Shown here piece by piece: positions 37,794 to 47,346 of a DNA stretch of 64,000 bases. Within the stretch, counting starts at the first letter, position 1. Each line of letters starts with the position of its first letter. The DNA lies in NCBI RefSeq assembly GCF_000702205.1, contig NZ_JNKW01000008.1, forward strand, positions 51,059 through 115,058. The letters run 5' to 3'. Position numbers and translations under genes: made by a program. This DNA comes from Lachnospira multipara LB2003. Lineage in GTDB: Bacteria > Bacillota > Clostridia > Lachnospirales > Lachnospiraceae. The notes beneath the pieces are model-generated. The model searched no databases. It was not told where the DNA came from and saw nothing but the letters and a program-made list of their open reading frames with translations.

Positions 37794-39275
37794 TTATTTA
37801 TGGAAAAGCTTCTTTGTCTGATAAACTGGTTCGCAAGTTAAGTTAATACCAAGCTTTTTAAATGTGCTTACATCAACAGGTGAAAGAATTACTGATGAGT
37901 GTACTTCTAATCCCTTTAACTTAGAAAGCTGGTCGAGAGCCTTCTTAGCATTATCATCATTTCTTGCACAAATTGTAAGAGCAATTAAGATTTCTTCAAT
38001 ATGCATTCTTGGATTGTGATTTCCAAGTCTTTCAACCTTTAACTGCTGTAATGGTTCAATTACGTCAGGTGAAATAAGCTTAATTGCATCATCAAGGCCT
38101 GCAAGCTTCTTTAAAGCATTAAGTAACATTGCAGATGAAGCACCAAGAAGTGTTGATGTCTTACCTGTAATGATTTCACCACTCTCAAGTTCGATTGCGG
38201 CTGCTGGTTCACCAGTTATTTCAGCCTTAGTATTAGCGGCTGCTACTACAGGGCGATCAGCTACTGTAATTCCACTCTTCTCCATAAGAAGTTCAATCTT
38301 ATCTACGATTTCCTGACTTCCATTGCCCTTTCTTAAATCACAAAGAGCTGTAAAGTAACGTCTAATTATTTCCTGATTAGATGCTGCCTTAGTATTCTCA
38401 TCATTAACAATGCAGTAACCTGCCATGTTAACACCCATATCTGTAGGTGACTTATATGGTGATTCACCATAAATCTTCTTAAATATACCGTTAAGTACTG
38501 GGAATACCTCTACATCACGGTTGTAGTTAACTGTTGTAACACCATAAGCTTCTAAATGCCATGGATCAATCATGTTAACATCATTTAAGTCAGCTGTAGC
38601 AGCCTCATATGCAAGGTTAACAGGGTGGTTAAGTGGAATATTCCAAATTGGGAATGTCTCGTACTTAGCATAACCTGCTTCAATTCCTCTCTTATGTTCG
38701 TGATAAAGCTGTGAAAGACATGTAGCCATCTTTCCTGAACCAGGACCAGGAGCTGTAACTACTACTAATGAACGCTTTGTTTCAATATAATCATTCTTAC
38801 CAAAACCTTCATCACTAAGAATATGTGGTACATTACCTGGATAACCAGCTATTGGATAATGTCTATAAACCTTAATTCCAAGGCCTTCAAGTCTTCTCTG
38901 GTAAGCAACAGCGCTTTCCTGTCCTGCAAATCTTGTAAGAACTACAGATCCAACATAAAGTCCATAACCTCTAAATGCATCAATAAGACGGAGAACATCC
39001 ATATCATAAGTAATTCCTAAGTCTCCTCTTACTTTATTCTTCTCAATATCGTTAGCATTAATTACAATTACAATTTCAACGTCGTCTTTAATCTGAGTTA
39101 ACATTCTAATTTTAGAATCAGCCTCGAATCCTGGTAAAACTCTCATAGCATGGTAATCATCAAAAAGCTTACCACCAAATTCTAGATAAAGCTTTCCACC
39201 AAAATGGCTGATACGTTCCTTGATGTGTTCTGATTGCATCTTAAGATACTTGTCATTATCAAATCCGATCTTCAT
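37794..39275 (-). CDS. DUF1846 family protein
   Basis: The 493-residue cytosolic protein is a full-length DUF1846 member, a conserved Firmicutes/Actinobacteria family without settled function. Typical segments are MKIGFDNDKYL, SHFGGKLYLEFGGKLFDD, HAMRVLPGF, VTAPGPGSGKMATCLSQLYH and GYPGNVPHI. VTAPGPGSGK resembles a P-loop-like nucleotide-binding turn. The ATG at 39275 lies 8 bases after GGAAAGG. It is divergent from thiC and ends at its own terminator. Confidence 0.9.
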   Translation of the reverse strand: MKIGFDNDKYLKMQSEHIKERISHFGGKLYLEFGGKLFDDYHAMRVLPGFEADSKIRMLTQIKDDVEIVIVINANDIEKNKVRGDLGITYDMDVLRLIDAFRGYGLYVGSVVLTRFAGQESAVAYQRRLEGLGIKVYRHYPIAGYPGNVPHILSDEGFGKNDYIETKRSLVVVTAPGPGSGKMATCLSQLYHEHKRGIEAGYAKYETFPIWNIPLNHPVNLAYEAATADLNDVNMIDPWHLEAYGVTTVNYNRDVEVFPVLNGIFKKIYGESPYKSPTDMGVNMAGYCIVNDENTKAASNQEIIRRYFTALCDLRKGNGSQEIVDKIELLMEKSGITVADRPVVAAANTKAEITGEPAAAIELESGEIITGKTSTLLGASSAMLLNALKKLAGLDDAIKLISPDVIEPLQQLKVERLGNHNPRMHIEEILIALTICARNDDNAKKALDQLSKLKGLEVHSSVILSPVDVSTFKKLGINLTCEPVYQTKKLFHK

Positions 39276-39389
39276 ATAAAACACCTTTCCGATATAAACT
39301 TATTATTACCTATCTATTTTATTCTCTCGTCAATTTTTTCGCAAGCACTTTAGTACTTTCGAACTATTTCTTTTTTTATATAACTGCAA

Positions 39390-39408
39390 TATAATCAAAA
39401 CGTTGATT
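39390..39408 (+). promoter_or_regulatory. -10 box and overlapping palindrome upstream of the TPP riboswitch
   Basis: TATAAT (39390-39395) overlaps the palindrome AATCAA-AACG-TTGATT (39393-39408). The AAAACGTT core resembles LacI-family operators such as the ptsHI cre. No good -35 is seen. It may be the thiC promoter or belong to the divergent DUF1846 gene. Confidence 0.4.
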
Positions 39409-39437
39409 AAACCTTATATTTCAAGCAAAAAAGAATA

Positions 39438-39534
39438 CACATGGGAGCTGATAAATCATTCGGCTGAGAGGAAGTGTAGACACTTCGACCGATAACCTGA
39501 TTTGGATAATGCCAACGTAGGGAATTACCATAAG
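39438..39534 (+). promoter_or_regulatory. TPP (thiamin pyrophosphate) riboswitch
   Basis: The conserved core is present in order: ATGGGAGCTG, CGGCTGAGAGG, AACCTGATTTGGATAATGCC and AACGTAGGGAA. The segment between them forms the variable helix GAAGTG/CACTTC. Binding of thiamin pyrophosphate favours the terminator directly downstream (39536-39559), switching off thiC-thiT. It sits 180 bp before thiC. Confidence 0.96.
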
Positions 39535-39535
39535 C

Positions 39536-39559
39536 GTCATCCTTAGGATGACTTTTTTT
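39536..39559 (+). terminator. Riboswitch expression-platform terminator
   Basis: GTCATCC-TTA-GGATGAC followed by seven Ts, right after the TPP aptamer. Confidence 0.92.
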
Positions 39560-39709
39560 ATTTCAAGTTATTATCATGATTATTAGTACTATATATAATC
39601 AATCTCAGTTTAACTCCCCATATATTTTTTCTAGACAAATTAATCAAGATACAAAAGATACTAGAAACAAAAGACATACTAAAAAGAAAGACTTAAAGGA
39701 GTTATTATT

Positions 39710-41026
39710 ATGAAGAAGAGAGTGTTCCAAACACAGATGGATGCTGCTAGAAAAGGCATTATTACTAAAGAAATGGAGGCCGTTGCCCTAAAGGAAAATA
39801 GAACACCTGAATTTATTAGAGCAGGTCTTGCAAATGGTACTATTGTTATTCCAGCAAACGTAAACCACAAAAGCCTAGACCCTAATGGTATCGGCAAGAA
39901 ATTAAAGACTAAGATTAATGTAAACTTAGGTGTAAGTAGAGACTGCAAAGACTACGATATAGAGATGGAAAAGGTCATGAATGCCGTTAACATGGGTGCA
40001 GAATCAATTATGGACCTTTCAAGTCATGGTGACACTGAACCTTTTAGAAAAAAGCTTTGTAGCGAATGTCCTGCAATGATAGGAACTGTTCCTGTTTATG
40101 ATGCAGTTATTCACTATCAAAGAGACTTAAATACCTTAACTGCCAAGGATTTTATTGATGTTGTAAGACTTCATGCACAAAATGGTGTTGATTTTATTAC
40201 AATCCACTGTGGCATTACTAAAAAAACAGTTGAACAAATCAAAGCTAACAAAAGAATAATGAATATTGTTAGCCGTGGCGGAAGTCTTATTTTTGCATGG
40301 ATGAGTATGACTGGTAATGAAAACCCATTCTACGAATACTACGACGAAATTCTTGATATCTGCCGTGAATATGATGTGACTGTAAGCTTAGGAGATGCAT
40401 GTAGACCTGGTTGTCTTGCTGATGCATCAGATATGGTTCAAATAGATGAATTAACAAGACTTGGAGAACTAACACAAAGAGCATGGGATAAGGACGTTCA
40501 GGTTATGGTTGAAGGTCCTGGACATATGCCTATTGACCAGATTGCAGCCAATATGAAGATTCAGGAAACAATTTGTAAGGGAGCACCTTTCTATGTACTT
40601 GGACCTTTAGTTACTGATATTGCCCCAGGCTATGACCATATTACAGCAGCTATTGGTGGTGCAATTGCCGCAAGTTCAGGTGCAGCATTTCTTTGCTATG
40701 TAACACCAGCAGAACATCTTGCCCTTCCTAATATAGAAGATGTAAAACAGGGAATAATTGCAAGTAAAATCGCAGCTCATGCAGCTGATATTGCAAAGGG
40801 AATTCCTGGTGCAAGGGATCAGGATGATAGAATGGCAAAGGCTCGTAGAGCTCTTGATTGGGATGCACAGTGGCTAGAAGCCCTTGACCCTAAGACTGCT
40901 AAGGCTATTAGAGACAGTCGTCTTCCAGAAGATGACCACTCTGAAGCTTGTAGTATGTGTGGTAAATTCTGTGCCGTTAGAAGTATTAATAAGGCTTTAG
41001 CTGGCGAAACTATAGATATTTTATAA
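39710..41026 (+). CDS. thiC: Phosphomethylpyrimidine synthase
   Basis: ThiC is a radical-SAM enzyme that turns aminoimidazole ribotide into hydroxymethylpyrimidine phosphate in thiamin synthesis. The 438-residue protein shows [46 protein letters not shown] and the C-terminal cluster motif CSMCGKFC. The last cysteine spacing is C-x2-C-x3-C, one residue shorter than the C-x2-C-x4-C usually quoted. It is the short, ThiC-only form typical of Clostridia. The ATG follows AAAGGAG, and the gene is under the TPP riboswitch. Confidence 0.96.
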   Translation: MKKRVFQTQMDAARKGIITKEMEAVALKENRTPEFIRAGLANGTIVIPANVNHKSLDPNGIGKKLKTKINVNLGVSRDCKDYDIEMEKVMNAVNMGAESIMDLSSHGDTEPFRKKLCSECPAMIGTVPVYDAVIHYQRDLNTLTAKDFIDVVRLHAQNGVDFITIHCGITKKTVEQIKANKRIMNIVSRGGSLIFAWMSMTGNENPFYEYYDEILDICREYDVTVSLGDACRPGCLADASDMVQIDELTRLGELTQRAWDKDVQVMVEGPGHMPIDQIAANMKIQETICKGAPFYVLGPLVTDIAPGYDHITAAIGGAIAASSGAAFLCYVTPAEHLALPNIEDVKQGIIASKIAAHAADIAKGIPGARDQDDRMAKARRALDWDAQWLEALDPKTAKAIRDSRLPEDDHSEACSMCGKFCAVRSINKALAGETIDIL

Positions 41027-41045
41027 TTAGGAGGAGGTAAAACTT

Positions 41046-41717
41046 ATGTTTTTCTTAAACAATGGTGATGGAAGTTATAGTTTAACTTCTAATGGATACG
41101 CCTTAATCGCTTTTATTTTATTTATTGTTCTTGTGCTTATTGCCTTTATTGCAGGCAACAACAAGAAATTTAGTCCAAAGGTTCTTACTTTTTGTGCTGT
41201 AGCAATTGCTATTGGAACAGTTTGCTCACTTTTTAATCCTATTAAATTGCCAATGGGAGGTTCAGTTACAATATTCTCAATGCTTTTTGTTGCTATTATT
41301 GGTTACTGGTATGGACCTGTAATTGGAATTCTTGGTGGCGCAGCTTATGGACTTTTACAATTTATAATTGATCCATATATTATTAGCATCCCTCAAGTTT
41401 TTGTTGATTACATTTTTGCCTATGGTGCCCTTGGAATGAGCGGATTTTTCTCTAACAAAAAATATGGCCTAATAAAGGGTTACATTGTGGGAATTGTTGG
41501 TAGATACTTCTTTGCTGTACTATCAGGTGTAATCTTCTTTGGAGCTTATGCTACAGATTATGGTTTAGGTGCATTTAATGCCCTAGTATATTCTCTTATT
41601 TATAATATTACATACATTGGATTAGAAGGTGCAATCACAATTGTACTACTATTAATTCCTAGTGTTGCATCAGCCCTAAACTATGTGAAGAGAATTGCAA
41701 TTACTAATATAGCTTAA
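41046..41717 (+). CDS. thiT: Thiamine ECF transporter S component ThiT
   Basis: The 223-residue membrane protein has about six helices and the ThiT features: GGSVTIFSMLFVAIIGYWYGP near residues 78-98 and GAAYGLLQFIIDPYIISIPQVFVDY. It binds thiamin outside and works with the shared ECF energy module encoded elsewhere. It follows thiC by 19 bp with AGGAGG before ATG, so both are under the same riboswitch. Synthesis and uptake of thiamin are thus co-regulated. Confidence 0.93.
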   Translation: MFFLNNGDGSYSLTSNGYALIAFILFIVLVLIAFIAGNNKKFSPKVLTFCAVAIAIGTVCSLFNPIKLPMGGSVTIFSMLFVAIIGYWYGPVIGILGGAAYGLLQFIIDPYIISIPQVFVDYIFAYGALGMSGFFSNKKYGLIKGYIVGIVGRYFFAVLSGVIFFGAYATDYGLGAFNALVYSLIYNITYIGLEGAITIVLLLIPSVASALNYVKRIAITNIA

Positions 41718-41829
41718 CTAAAAGTATAAACTTTTTGTAAAAAATATCATAAATTTACAAAAAACTATTTTAAAATTTCCGTTTCTATGAGATAATATAA
41801 TACGTGTCTATGCAACAAACACAGTATAC

Positions 41830-41902
41830 GTATGTTTAGAAAAGAAACTCGTCTTTTATTTTCAATTAATTTTTTAGGAAAAAAAGATACTTTTAAACAT
41901 AC
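41830..41902 (+). promoter_or_regulatory. Large terminator-like hairpin in the CAP gene leader
   Basis: GTATGTTTAGAAAAG (41830-41844) pairs with CTTTTAAACATAC (41890-41902), followed by TTTTTT. The loop is AT-rich and may fold further. A TATAAT at about 41797 upstream suggests it lies in the leader of the CAP gene, acting as an attenuator. It might instead end read-through from thiT. Confidence 0.5.
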
Positions 41903-41958
41903 TTTTTTATTGCTTTGAAAGCATAGATACTATTATAAAAAGATAGGGTAAATATAAA

Positions 41959-42693
41959 ATGACAAAAAATGACAGACACGCTTTAGTTATATTGGGCCTT
42001 ATAGTTGTGGTAAGTCTTGCAACTTTGTTTAGTAAGAATTTACTTATTACAATGCATGCTTCTTCAGTTAAGCAGGAGCGAGTTAACATTACTGAGAATT
42101 TAGTTAATGAACAAGAGACTGCTAGCACTGAATACCAAACAACTGACACAATAGAAACAACTATGCAAAGTGAAACCACTAACATTGACGAGACAACACA
42201 AGCAAGTTATGTACCTGCCACTAATTCAAATAACGTTGTCGAACCAGAAGCTAATGCTCCTGCAACAGATACTCATATTGAAGTTGCACCAGCTGAAGCT
42301 AAGGTAAATTACACCTCTCTACCACAATACAATCAGGCATTACTAGAAGCTATTAATTCAGCTAGAGCTAGCTATGGACTTTCAGCTCTTTATCTAGATT
42401 CAAGACTTACAAGTGATGCTGTGATTCGCGCTAATGAAGAAGCCAACGACCAGGAATTAAATCACACAAGACCAGATGGAAATGAGTGTTTTTATGTAGA
42501 TAAGGGATACTACACAGCGGAAATACTCTACCGTGGTAATTCTACTGATGCAACTCGTATTGTTGAAGCATGGTTAAATTCACCAAACCACAGAGATATC
42601 ATTATTGATGCTAACTATCCACATAAGGCTTGTGGCATTGCAATGGTAGCTGGTAGCGACGGATTATACTACTGTTGTATTGGTTTTAATTAA
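41959..42693 (+). CDS. Secreted CAP (SCP-like) domain protein
   Basis: The 244-residue protein has a signal-anchor helix (ALVILGLIVVVSLATLF, about 9-25), then a Thr/Glu/Asn-rich linker (about 45-115), then a CAP domain (about 120-244). The domain starts LLEAINSARASYGLSAL and shows its two histidines in NHTRPDGN and NSPNHRD. CAP proteins are extracellular and many are of unknown function in bacteria. The Thr-rich stretch suggests a wall-spanning spacer. Start choice is the first ATG; no strong ribosome binding site is seen (GATAGGG is 9 bases upstream). Confidence 0.88.
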   Translation: MTKNDRHALVILGLIVVVSLATLFSKNLLITMHASSVKQERVNITENLVNEQETASTEYQTTDTIETTMQSETTNIDETTQASYVPATNSNNVVEPEANAPATDTHIEVAPAEAKVNYTSLPQYNQALLEAINSARASYGLSALYLDSRLTSDAVIRANEEANDQELNHTRPDGNECFYVDKGYYTAEILYRGNSTDATRIVEAWLNSPNHRDIIIDANYPHKACGIAMVAGSDGLYYCCIGFN

Positions 42694-42711
42694 GCTAATT
42701 AGAACAAGTGT

Positions 42712-42782
42712 TTGTAATTAAATTACTTCTGTGATAGAATATATTTTGAACGCAATGTAAGCTTTAATGAATATTCTATCAC
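42712..42782 (+). promoter_or_regulatory. sbcDC promoter with a 12-bp inverted repeat
   Basis: TTGTAA (42712-42717) and TAGAAT (42735-42740) are 17 bp apart. A perfect 12-bp inverted repeat, GTGATAGAATAT (42731-42742) and ATATTCTATCAC (42771-42782), has one arm over the -10 box and the other touching the sbcD Shine-Dalgarno, with a 28-bp spacer. It could be a two-site operator. Confidence 0.55.
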
Positions 42783-42792
42783 GGAGGTAGTT

Positions 42793-43992
42793 ATGAAATT
42801 TATACATCTTGCTGATCTTCATCTTGGAAAGACTGTTAATGCCTTTGATTTAATCGAAGATCAACAATATATTCTTAATGAAATAATTAATATTGCAAGG
42901 GATAATGATATCAATACTATCCTTATTTCTGGTGATATCTACGATAAAAAGCAGCCTAGTGAAAGAGCTGTATCACTTTTTGATGAATTCTTAACTAAAT
43001 GTACCCATAATAATATTAGAATAATAGCAATTAGTGGAAATCATGACTCTGATGAAAGACTTAACTTCGGAAGTCGTATTTTTTCTAATAATAATATACA
43101 TATTACAGGAATCTATAATGGAGAAATTCCATCTGTTACACTAGAGGATGAATACGGCAAGATTAATTTTTATATGATGCCTTTTATTAAAGCCTCTACT
43201 GTTAAATCTTACTATCCTGAGGATTTTAACAATGATAACAATAACTATCATCATGCAATAGATGTGGCAATTAAACACTCTAACATTGATAAGGATGCAC
43301 GTAATATACTTCTTGCCCATCAATTTGTAGCTGGTAGTCATGATCCAGTCTTAGCTGATTCTGAAGATGCCACTAAGGATGTGGGTACTGTTGAGAAGAT
43401 TGGTGCCGACCTTTTTGATAGTTTTGACTATGTTGCCCTTGGACACATCCATATTCCTCAACAAGTAGGTCGTGAGTCCATTCGTTATAGCGGTTCTCCC
43501 CTTGCCTACTCAGCTAGTGAAACAACTAGGGACAAGAGTGTACCGATTGTAGAAATTAACAATAAGAATCAGGTAAATATTGATTTTGTGACTTTAAGAC
43601 CCCTTAGAAAAATGAGAAAAATTAAGGGAGAATTAAGGAAATTAATAGAGGCTGCAAGGAATCTCGATCCTAATGACAGATCTTTAGAATTTGGACAAAA
43701 TGGACCTTTAAATGACTATATTTTTGCCACAATTACAGATGAAGAGGAAGATACTAACGCTTATGACAAATTAAAGAGTATCTATCCTAATCTAATGGGC
43801 TTAACTATAGAGAACAGTAAGACTAAAGCTCTAGCTAACGCAAAGATTACAGACATTTCAACTAACAAATCCTTTACGGAACTTATATCCGATTTTTACA
43901 AACAAATAATGGGTGATGAAATAAGTGAAGAAGATTTACTATGTCTTAAAGAAGTTGCAAAGGAGGCCGGAATAATCAATGAAACCAATTAA
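42793..43992 (+). CDS. sbcD: Exonuclease SbcCD, nuclease subunit D
   Basis: SbcD is the Mre11-type nuclease that cleaves hairpins and DNA ends with SbcC. The 399-residue protein shows all metallophosphoesterase motifs: HLADLHLGK, ISGDIYDKKQP, SGNHDSDERL, LLAHQFVAG and ALGHIHIPQ. The ATG follows CGGAGG. It overlaps sbcC by 14 bp, so both are translated together. Length and order match the family. Confidence 0.96.
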   Translation: MKFIHLADLHLGKTVNAFDLIEDQQYILNEIINIARDNDINTILISGDIYDKKQPSERAVSLFDEFLTKCTHNNIRIIAISGNHDSDERLNFGSRIFSNNNIHITGIYNGEIPSVTLEDEYGKINFYMMPFIKASTVKSYYPEDFNNDNNNYHHAIDVAIKHSNIDKDARNILLAHQFVAGSHDPVLADSEDATKDVGTVEKIGADLFDSFDYVALGHIHIPQQVGRESIRYSGSPLAYSASETTRDKSVPIVEINNKNQVNIDFVTLRPLRKMRKIKGELRKLIEAARNLDPNDRSLEFGQNGPLNDYIFATITDEEEDTNAYDKLKSIYPNLMGLTIENSKTKALANAKITDISTNKSFTELISDFYKQIMGDEISEEDLLCLKEVAKEAGIINETN

Positions 43993-46900
43993 ACTTACAA
44001 TGTGTGCCTTTGGCCCATATATCAATGAGACAAACATAGATTATAGTAAAGACTTGGGAGACAAGGGATTATACCTTATTTGCGGTGATACTGGTGCTGG
44101 TAAATCCACAATTTTTGATGCTATTACCTTTGCTCTTTATGGAGAAGGAAGCCTTAAAGATAAGGACAAAAAGGCCTTCCGTAATGAACTTGCAGACCCA
44201 CAGATAATCTCCTATGTAGATTTTACCTTCTCCCACAATGGTACGATCTATAATATTCATCGTGAACCAGAACAGAAACGTGCTAATAAGAGAGGTTCTG
44301 GTCTAATACCTGCAAAGGAATCAATAATACTTACAATTGGTGATCCAAAAGACCATAATACCATGGAAAGATTAAAGGAAACCAATAACTATATAGTTGA
44401 TGAAATACTTCATCTTTCTTTTGAACAATTTAGACAAACTGTAATGATTGCTCAGGGGGAATTCTATAAATTACTTAATGCTGATTCTAATTCTCGTAAG
44501 GCAATTATGCAGACTATTTTTCAAACTAAGAAATATGAAATAATGCGACAAAAGATGAAGGAACGTAAAGATAATGCCAACTCCAAAATAGCTGACGCTA
44601 ATAAGCAGATTGTTAGCTATTTTGAAAGCGTTAAAGCTAACTTTAATGAAGAGCTATCTAATAGCCTAGATGCAATAAAGGACGAACTTAAAGCTAATAC
44701 TAATGGTGTAGATGCCCTATATCTTCTTGATTTTATAGATAAGATTAATGCTTCTAATAAAGAATTTGCAAGCAAGAAGGAAATCGAATTAGATTCACTA
44801 ACTAAAGAATATAACCAGATTAATGCAAGTTATATAACAGCTGGTGAAAATAATGCTCTCCTTGATAAATTAGACGAATTGAATAAAAAAGACATAGAAT
44901 TAAAAGCTATGACTGATTCTATTAATCATAAAAAAGAGCAATATAACATAGGTCATAAGGCTTTAATCTACGTTAAGCCAGCAGAGGATAAATATCTAGA
45001 AGCCAAGAAATTATGTGATGAAGCAAGCAAGGATTACACATTAGCTAGTGACAATCTTAATGCAGCTACTATTAATTATAACAATAAGAATGAAGCAGTT
45101 ATTAAATTAAAGGACAGTGAAGAGCAAATCAACAATTTAAATTTAAGGATTAACTCTTTACTTGAAAAGGAACATTATTATGAAGACGTTAATAATATAA
45201 ATCAAGCCTTAAACAGTGAAAAAGCACTTGCCAGTAAGATTAGTCAAGAACTTGATGGCTTTGATAAAAAAAGACTTAAACTTGAAGAAGAAATTAAGAC
45301 TCGTAGTGAATTTATTACTGCCAATGAACAAATTGGTTTAACTCTTAAAGAAGCCACAACAGACTTTGAAAAGTTAGCTATGTGCAAAGGGGAAATCGAC
45401 GATTTAATACATAAAGATATAGATAAAGTATTCGGACTAAGAAACACTATAGAAGGTTCTAATAAGGTCCTTGCCGGCAAACTTGAGGAATATGATAAGC
45501 ATTGTAAGGACTACGCAGATAAGCTATACAATTATAAGCTTAACTTAGCTGGAATTCTTGCTAAGGATTTAAAGGATAATGAATGTTGCCCTGTATGTGG
45601 TTCTACTAACCATCCAAAGATTGCCACAATTAATGTAGCTGTAGTTAGTGAAGAGGAGCTTGATAAATTAAACAATGACAATAATCAACTCCTAGATAAA
45701 ATTAATAATTATAAAGCTAAGATAGCCGCTAAAGAGCAGGAATTATCTTCTATTTGTAATAACATTGTCCTTAATTACACACGAATAGCTAAGAACTTTA
45801 CGGATATTAATATGGCAACAATTAAGCCTTATTATAATAATGACAATACAGATTTATTAAGCAATAATTTAGAACAAGCTCTAGCTATACTTGAAATTGA
45901 GGATTTTTCTACTGAATTAGAATTTGATATTAAGCTTAATAAAGCACAACGTACTGTAGCTGATTATATGGAAGTCTACAAAGCTGCTATATCTAAGCTT
46001 ACGGATATTAATAATAAATACAATACATTAAAGGATGAGCTAAGTAACTATCAGGATGAACTTAATAGACACAATGAATCTAAGGAATCCTTATCAACTA
46101 AACTAGAAGAAGCCAAAACTAAGATTAGTAACTTAGAAGGTCAATTAAATTCAATTCCTAAGCTTGAATTTGCTAACCTTTCAGAAGCTAGACTTAAGCG
46201 TATGGAGTTAACTAATAACTGTAAAGAATTAGATGCAAACTACAAAAAAGCTAAGAACGAATTTGATATTGCTAAGGATAACCTTACTAAGGCTAAGACT
46301 AGCCTTGATAATGCAGCTAAGATAGTAAAGACTAATAAAGCTAACTTAGAAGTAACTAAGACAGACTTTAATGAAGCTCTACGCTCACAAGGATTTGCAG
46401 ATGAATTAGACTACCATACTCATTTAATTGATGCAAAGTCACTTAATCATCTAAACGAAGAAATAAATAAATATAACACTGAAGTTAACACAAATAGCAC
46501 TTTATTAGAGACTACTAAAAAACAGTGTGAAGGAAAAGTAAAAGTTGATATAACAGAACTTAAAAATGCAGTTGATGAATCTAAAGCTTTAATTGAAAAA
46601 ATCAGACATGATATAACAATTGCCAATAACGAAATTACTAATAACAACGAGACAAAAGCTATTATTAATAAGACCTATAAAGAGTCCGAAGAACTAAGCA
46701 TTAAAGCAAGCAGATATACAAGACTTGATAACCTACTTAGCGGTCAAATCCCTGGATCTGATAAACTATCATTTGAAACCTTCGTTCAGCTAGAGGGCTT
46801 TGAACAAATTTTACTTGCTGCTAATAAACGACTCTACACTTTAAGTAATAGGCAGTTTGAATTTAGAAGACATACCGATGGCAACAAAGAATTTTTAAAG

Positions 46901-47251
46901 CTTAATATGCACGACAACCTTACAGGTAAAGAACGTCCTGTTGGAAACCTATCTGGTGGTGAAAGCTTTAAGGCTTCTCTTAGCCTTGCTATTGGTTTAT
47001 CAGATAGTATTAGTATGTCAGCCGGTGGAATTGAACTTGATACCCTGTTTATTGATGAGGGCTTTGGTACTCTTGATGAGGCTTCCCTTAAAGATGCTAT
47101 GGAACTTCTAAAGGAACTATCTTCTGATAGAAAACTTGTGGGAATCATAAGTCATAGAGCTGAACTAAAGGATGCAATTAAGAAAAAAGTCATAGTAACT
47201 AAAGATACTACGACACGAGGCAGCTATATAAAAATTGATAACGGATTGTAA
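43979..47251 (+). CDS. sbcC: Exonuclease SbcCD, ATPase subunit C
   Basis: SbcC is the Rad50-type SMC ATPase partner of SbcD. The 1090-residue protein has Walker A GDTGAGKSTIFDAI (about 35), a Q-loop region AQGEFYKLL, long coiled coils, a zinc hook CPVC near residue 538, the signature LSGGESFKASLSLAIG and Walker B LDTLFIDEGFGTLD near the C-terminus, ending with the H-loop IISHRAEL. The length is normal. It is followed by a strong terminator, so sbcDC is a two-gene operon. Confidence 0.96.
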   Translation: MKPIKLTMCAFGPYINETNIDYSKDLGDKGLYLICGDTGAGKSTIFDAITFALYGEGSLKDKDKKAFRNELADPQIISYVDFTFSHNGTIYNIHREPEQKRANKRGSGLIPAKESIILTIGDPKDHNTMERLKETNNYIVDEILHLSFEQFRQTVMIAQGEFYKLLNADSNSRKAIMQTIFQTKKYEIMRQKMKERKDNANSKIADANKQIVSYFESVKANFNEELSNSLDAIKDELKANTNGVDALYLLDFIDKINASNKEFASKKEIELDSLTKEYNQINASYITAGENNALLDKLDELNKKDIELKAMTDSINHKKEQYNIGHKALIYVKPAEDKYLEAKKLCDEASKDYTLASDNLNAATINYNNKNEAVIKLKDSEEQINNLNLRINSLLEKEHYYEDVNNINQALNSEKALASKISQELDGFDKKRLKLEEEIKTRSEFITANEQIGLTLKEATTDFEKLAMCKGEIDDLIHKDIDKVFGLRNTIEGSNKVLAGKLEEYDKHCKDYADKLYNYKLNLAGILAKDLKDNECCPVCGSTNHPKIATINVAVVSEEELDKLNNDNNQLLDKINNYKAKIAAKEQELSSICNNIVLNYTRIAKNFTDINMATIKPYYNNDNTDLLSNNLEQALAILEIEDFSTELEFDIKLNKAQRTVADYMEVYKAAISKLTDINNKYNTLKDELSNYQDELNRHNESKESLSTKLEEAKTKISNLEGQLNSIPKLEFANLSEARLKRMELTNNCKELDANYKKAKNEFDIAKDNLTKAKTSLDNAAKIVKTNKANLEVTKTDFNEALRSQGFADELDYHTHLIDAKSLNHLNEEINKYNTEVNTNSTLLETTKKQCEGKVKVDITELKNAVDESKALIEKIRHDITIANNEITNNNETKAIINKTYKESEELSIKASRYTRLDNLLSGQIPGSDKLSFETFVQLEGFEQILLAANKRLYTLSNRQFEFRRHTDGNKEFLKLNMHDNLTGKERPVGNLSGGESFKASLSLAIGLSDSISMSAGGIELDTLFIDEGFGTLDEASLKDAMELLKELSSDRKLVGIISHRAELKDAIKKKVIVTKDTTTRGSYIKIDNGL

Positions 47252-47253
47252 TA

Positions 47254-47287
47254 AGAAGCTGTGGTTTTTATACCACAGCTTCTTTTG
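47254..47287 (+). terminator. sbcDC terminator
   Basis: A 12-bp stem AGAAGCTGTGGT / ACCACAGCTTCT with loop TTTTAT and TTTTG tail. Confidence 0.9.
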
Positions 47288-47346
47288 TAATGTAAATCTG
47301 ATCTCCTAATTTCTATTTATTCTATTATTCCTTAGAATTTATTCTA

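Noticed and set aside
39474..39485. Palindrome AGTGTAGACACT resembling the 32-bp repeat core
   Set aside because: It is the variable helix of the TPP riboswitch, so the likeness is coincidental.
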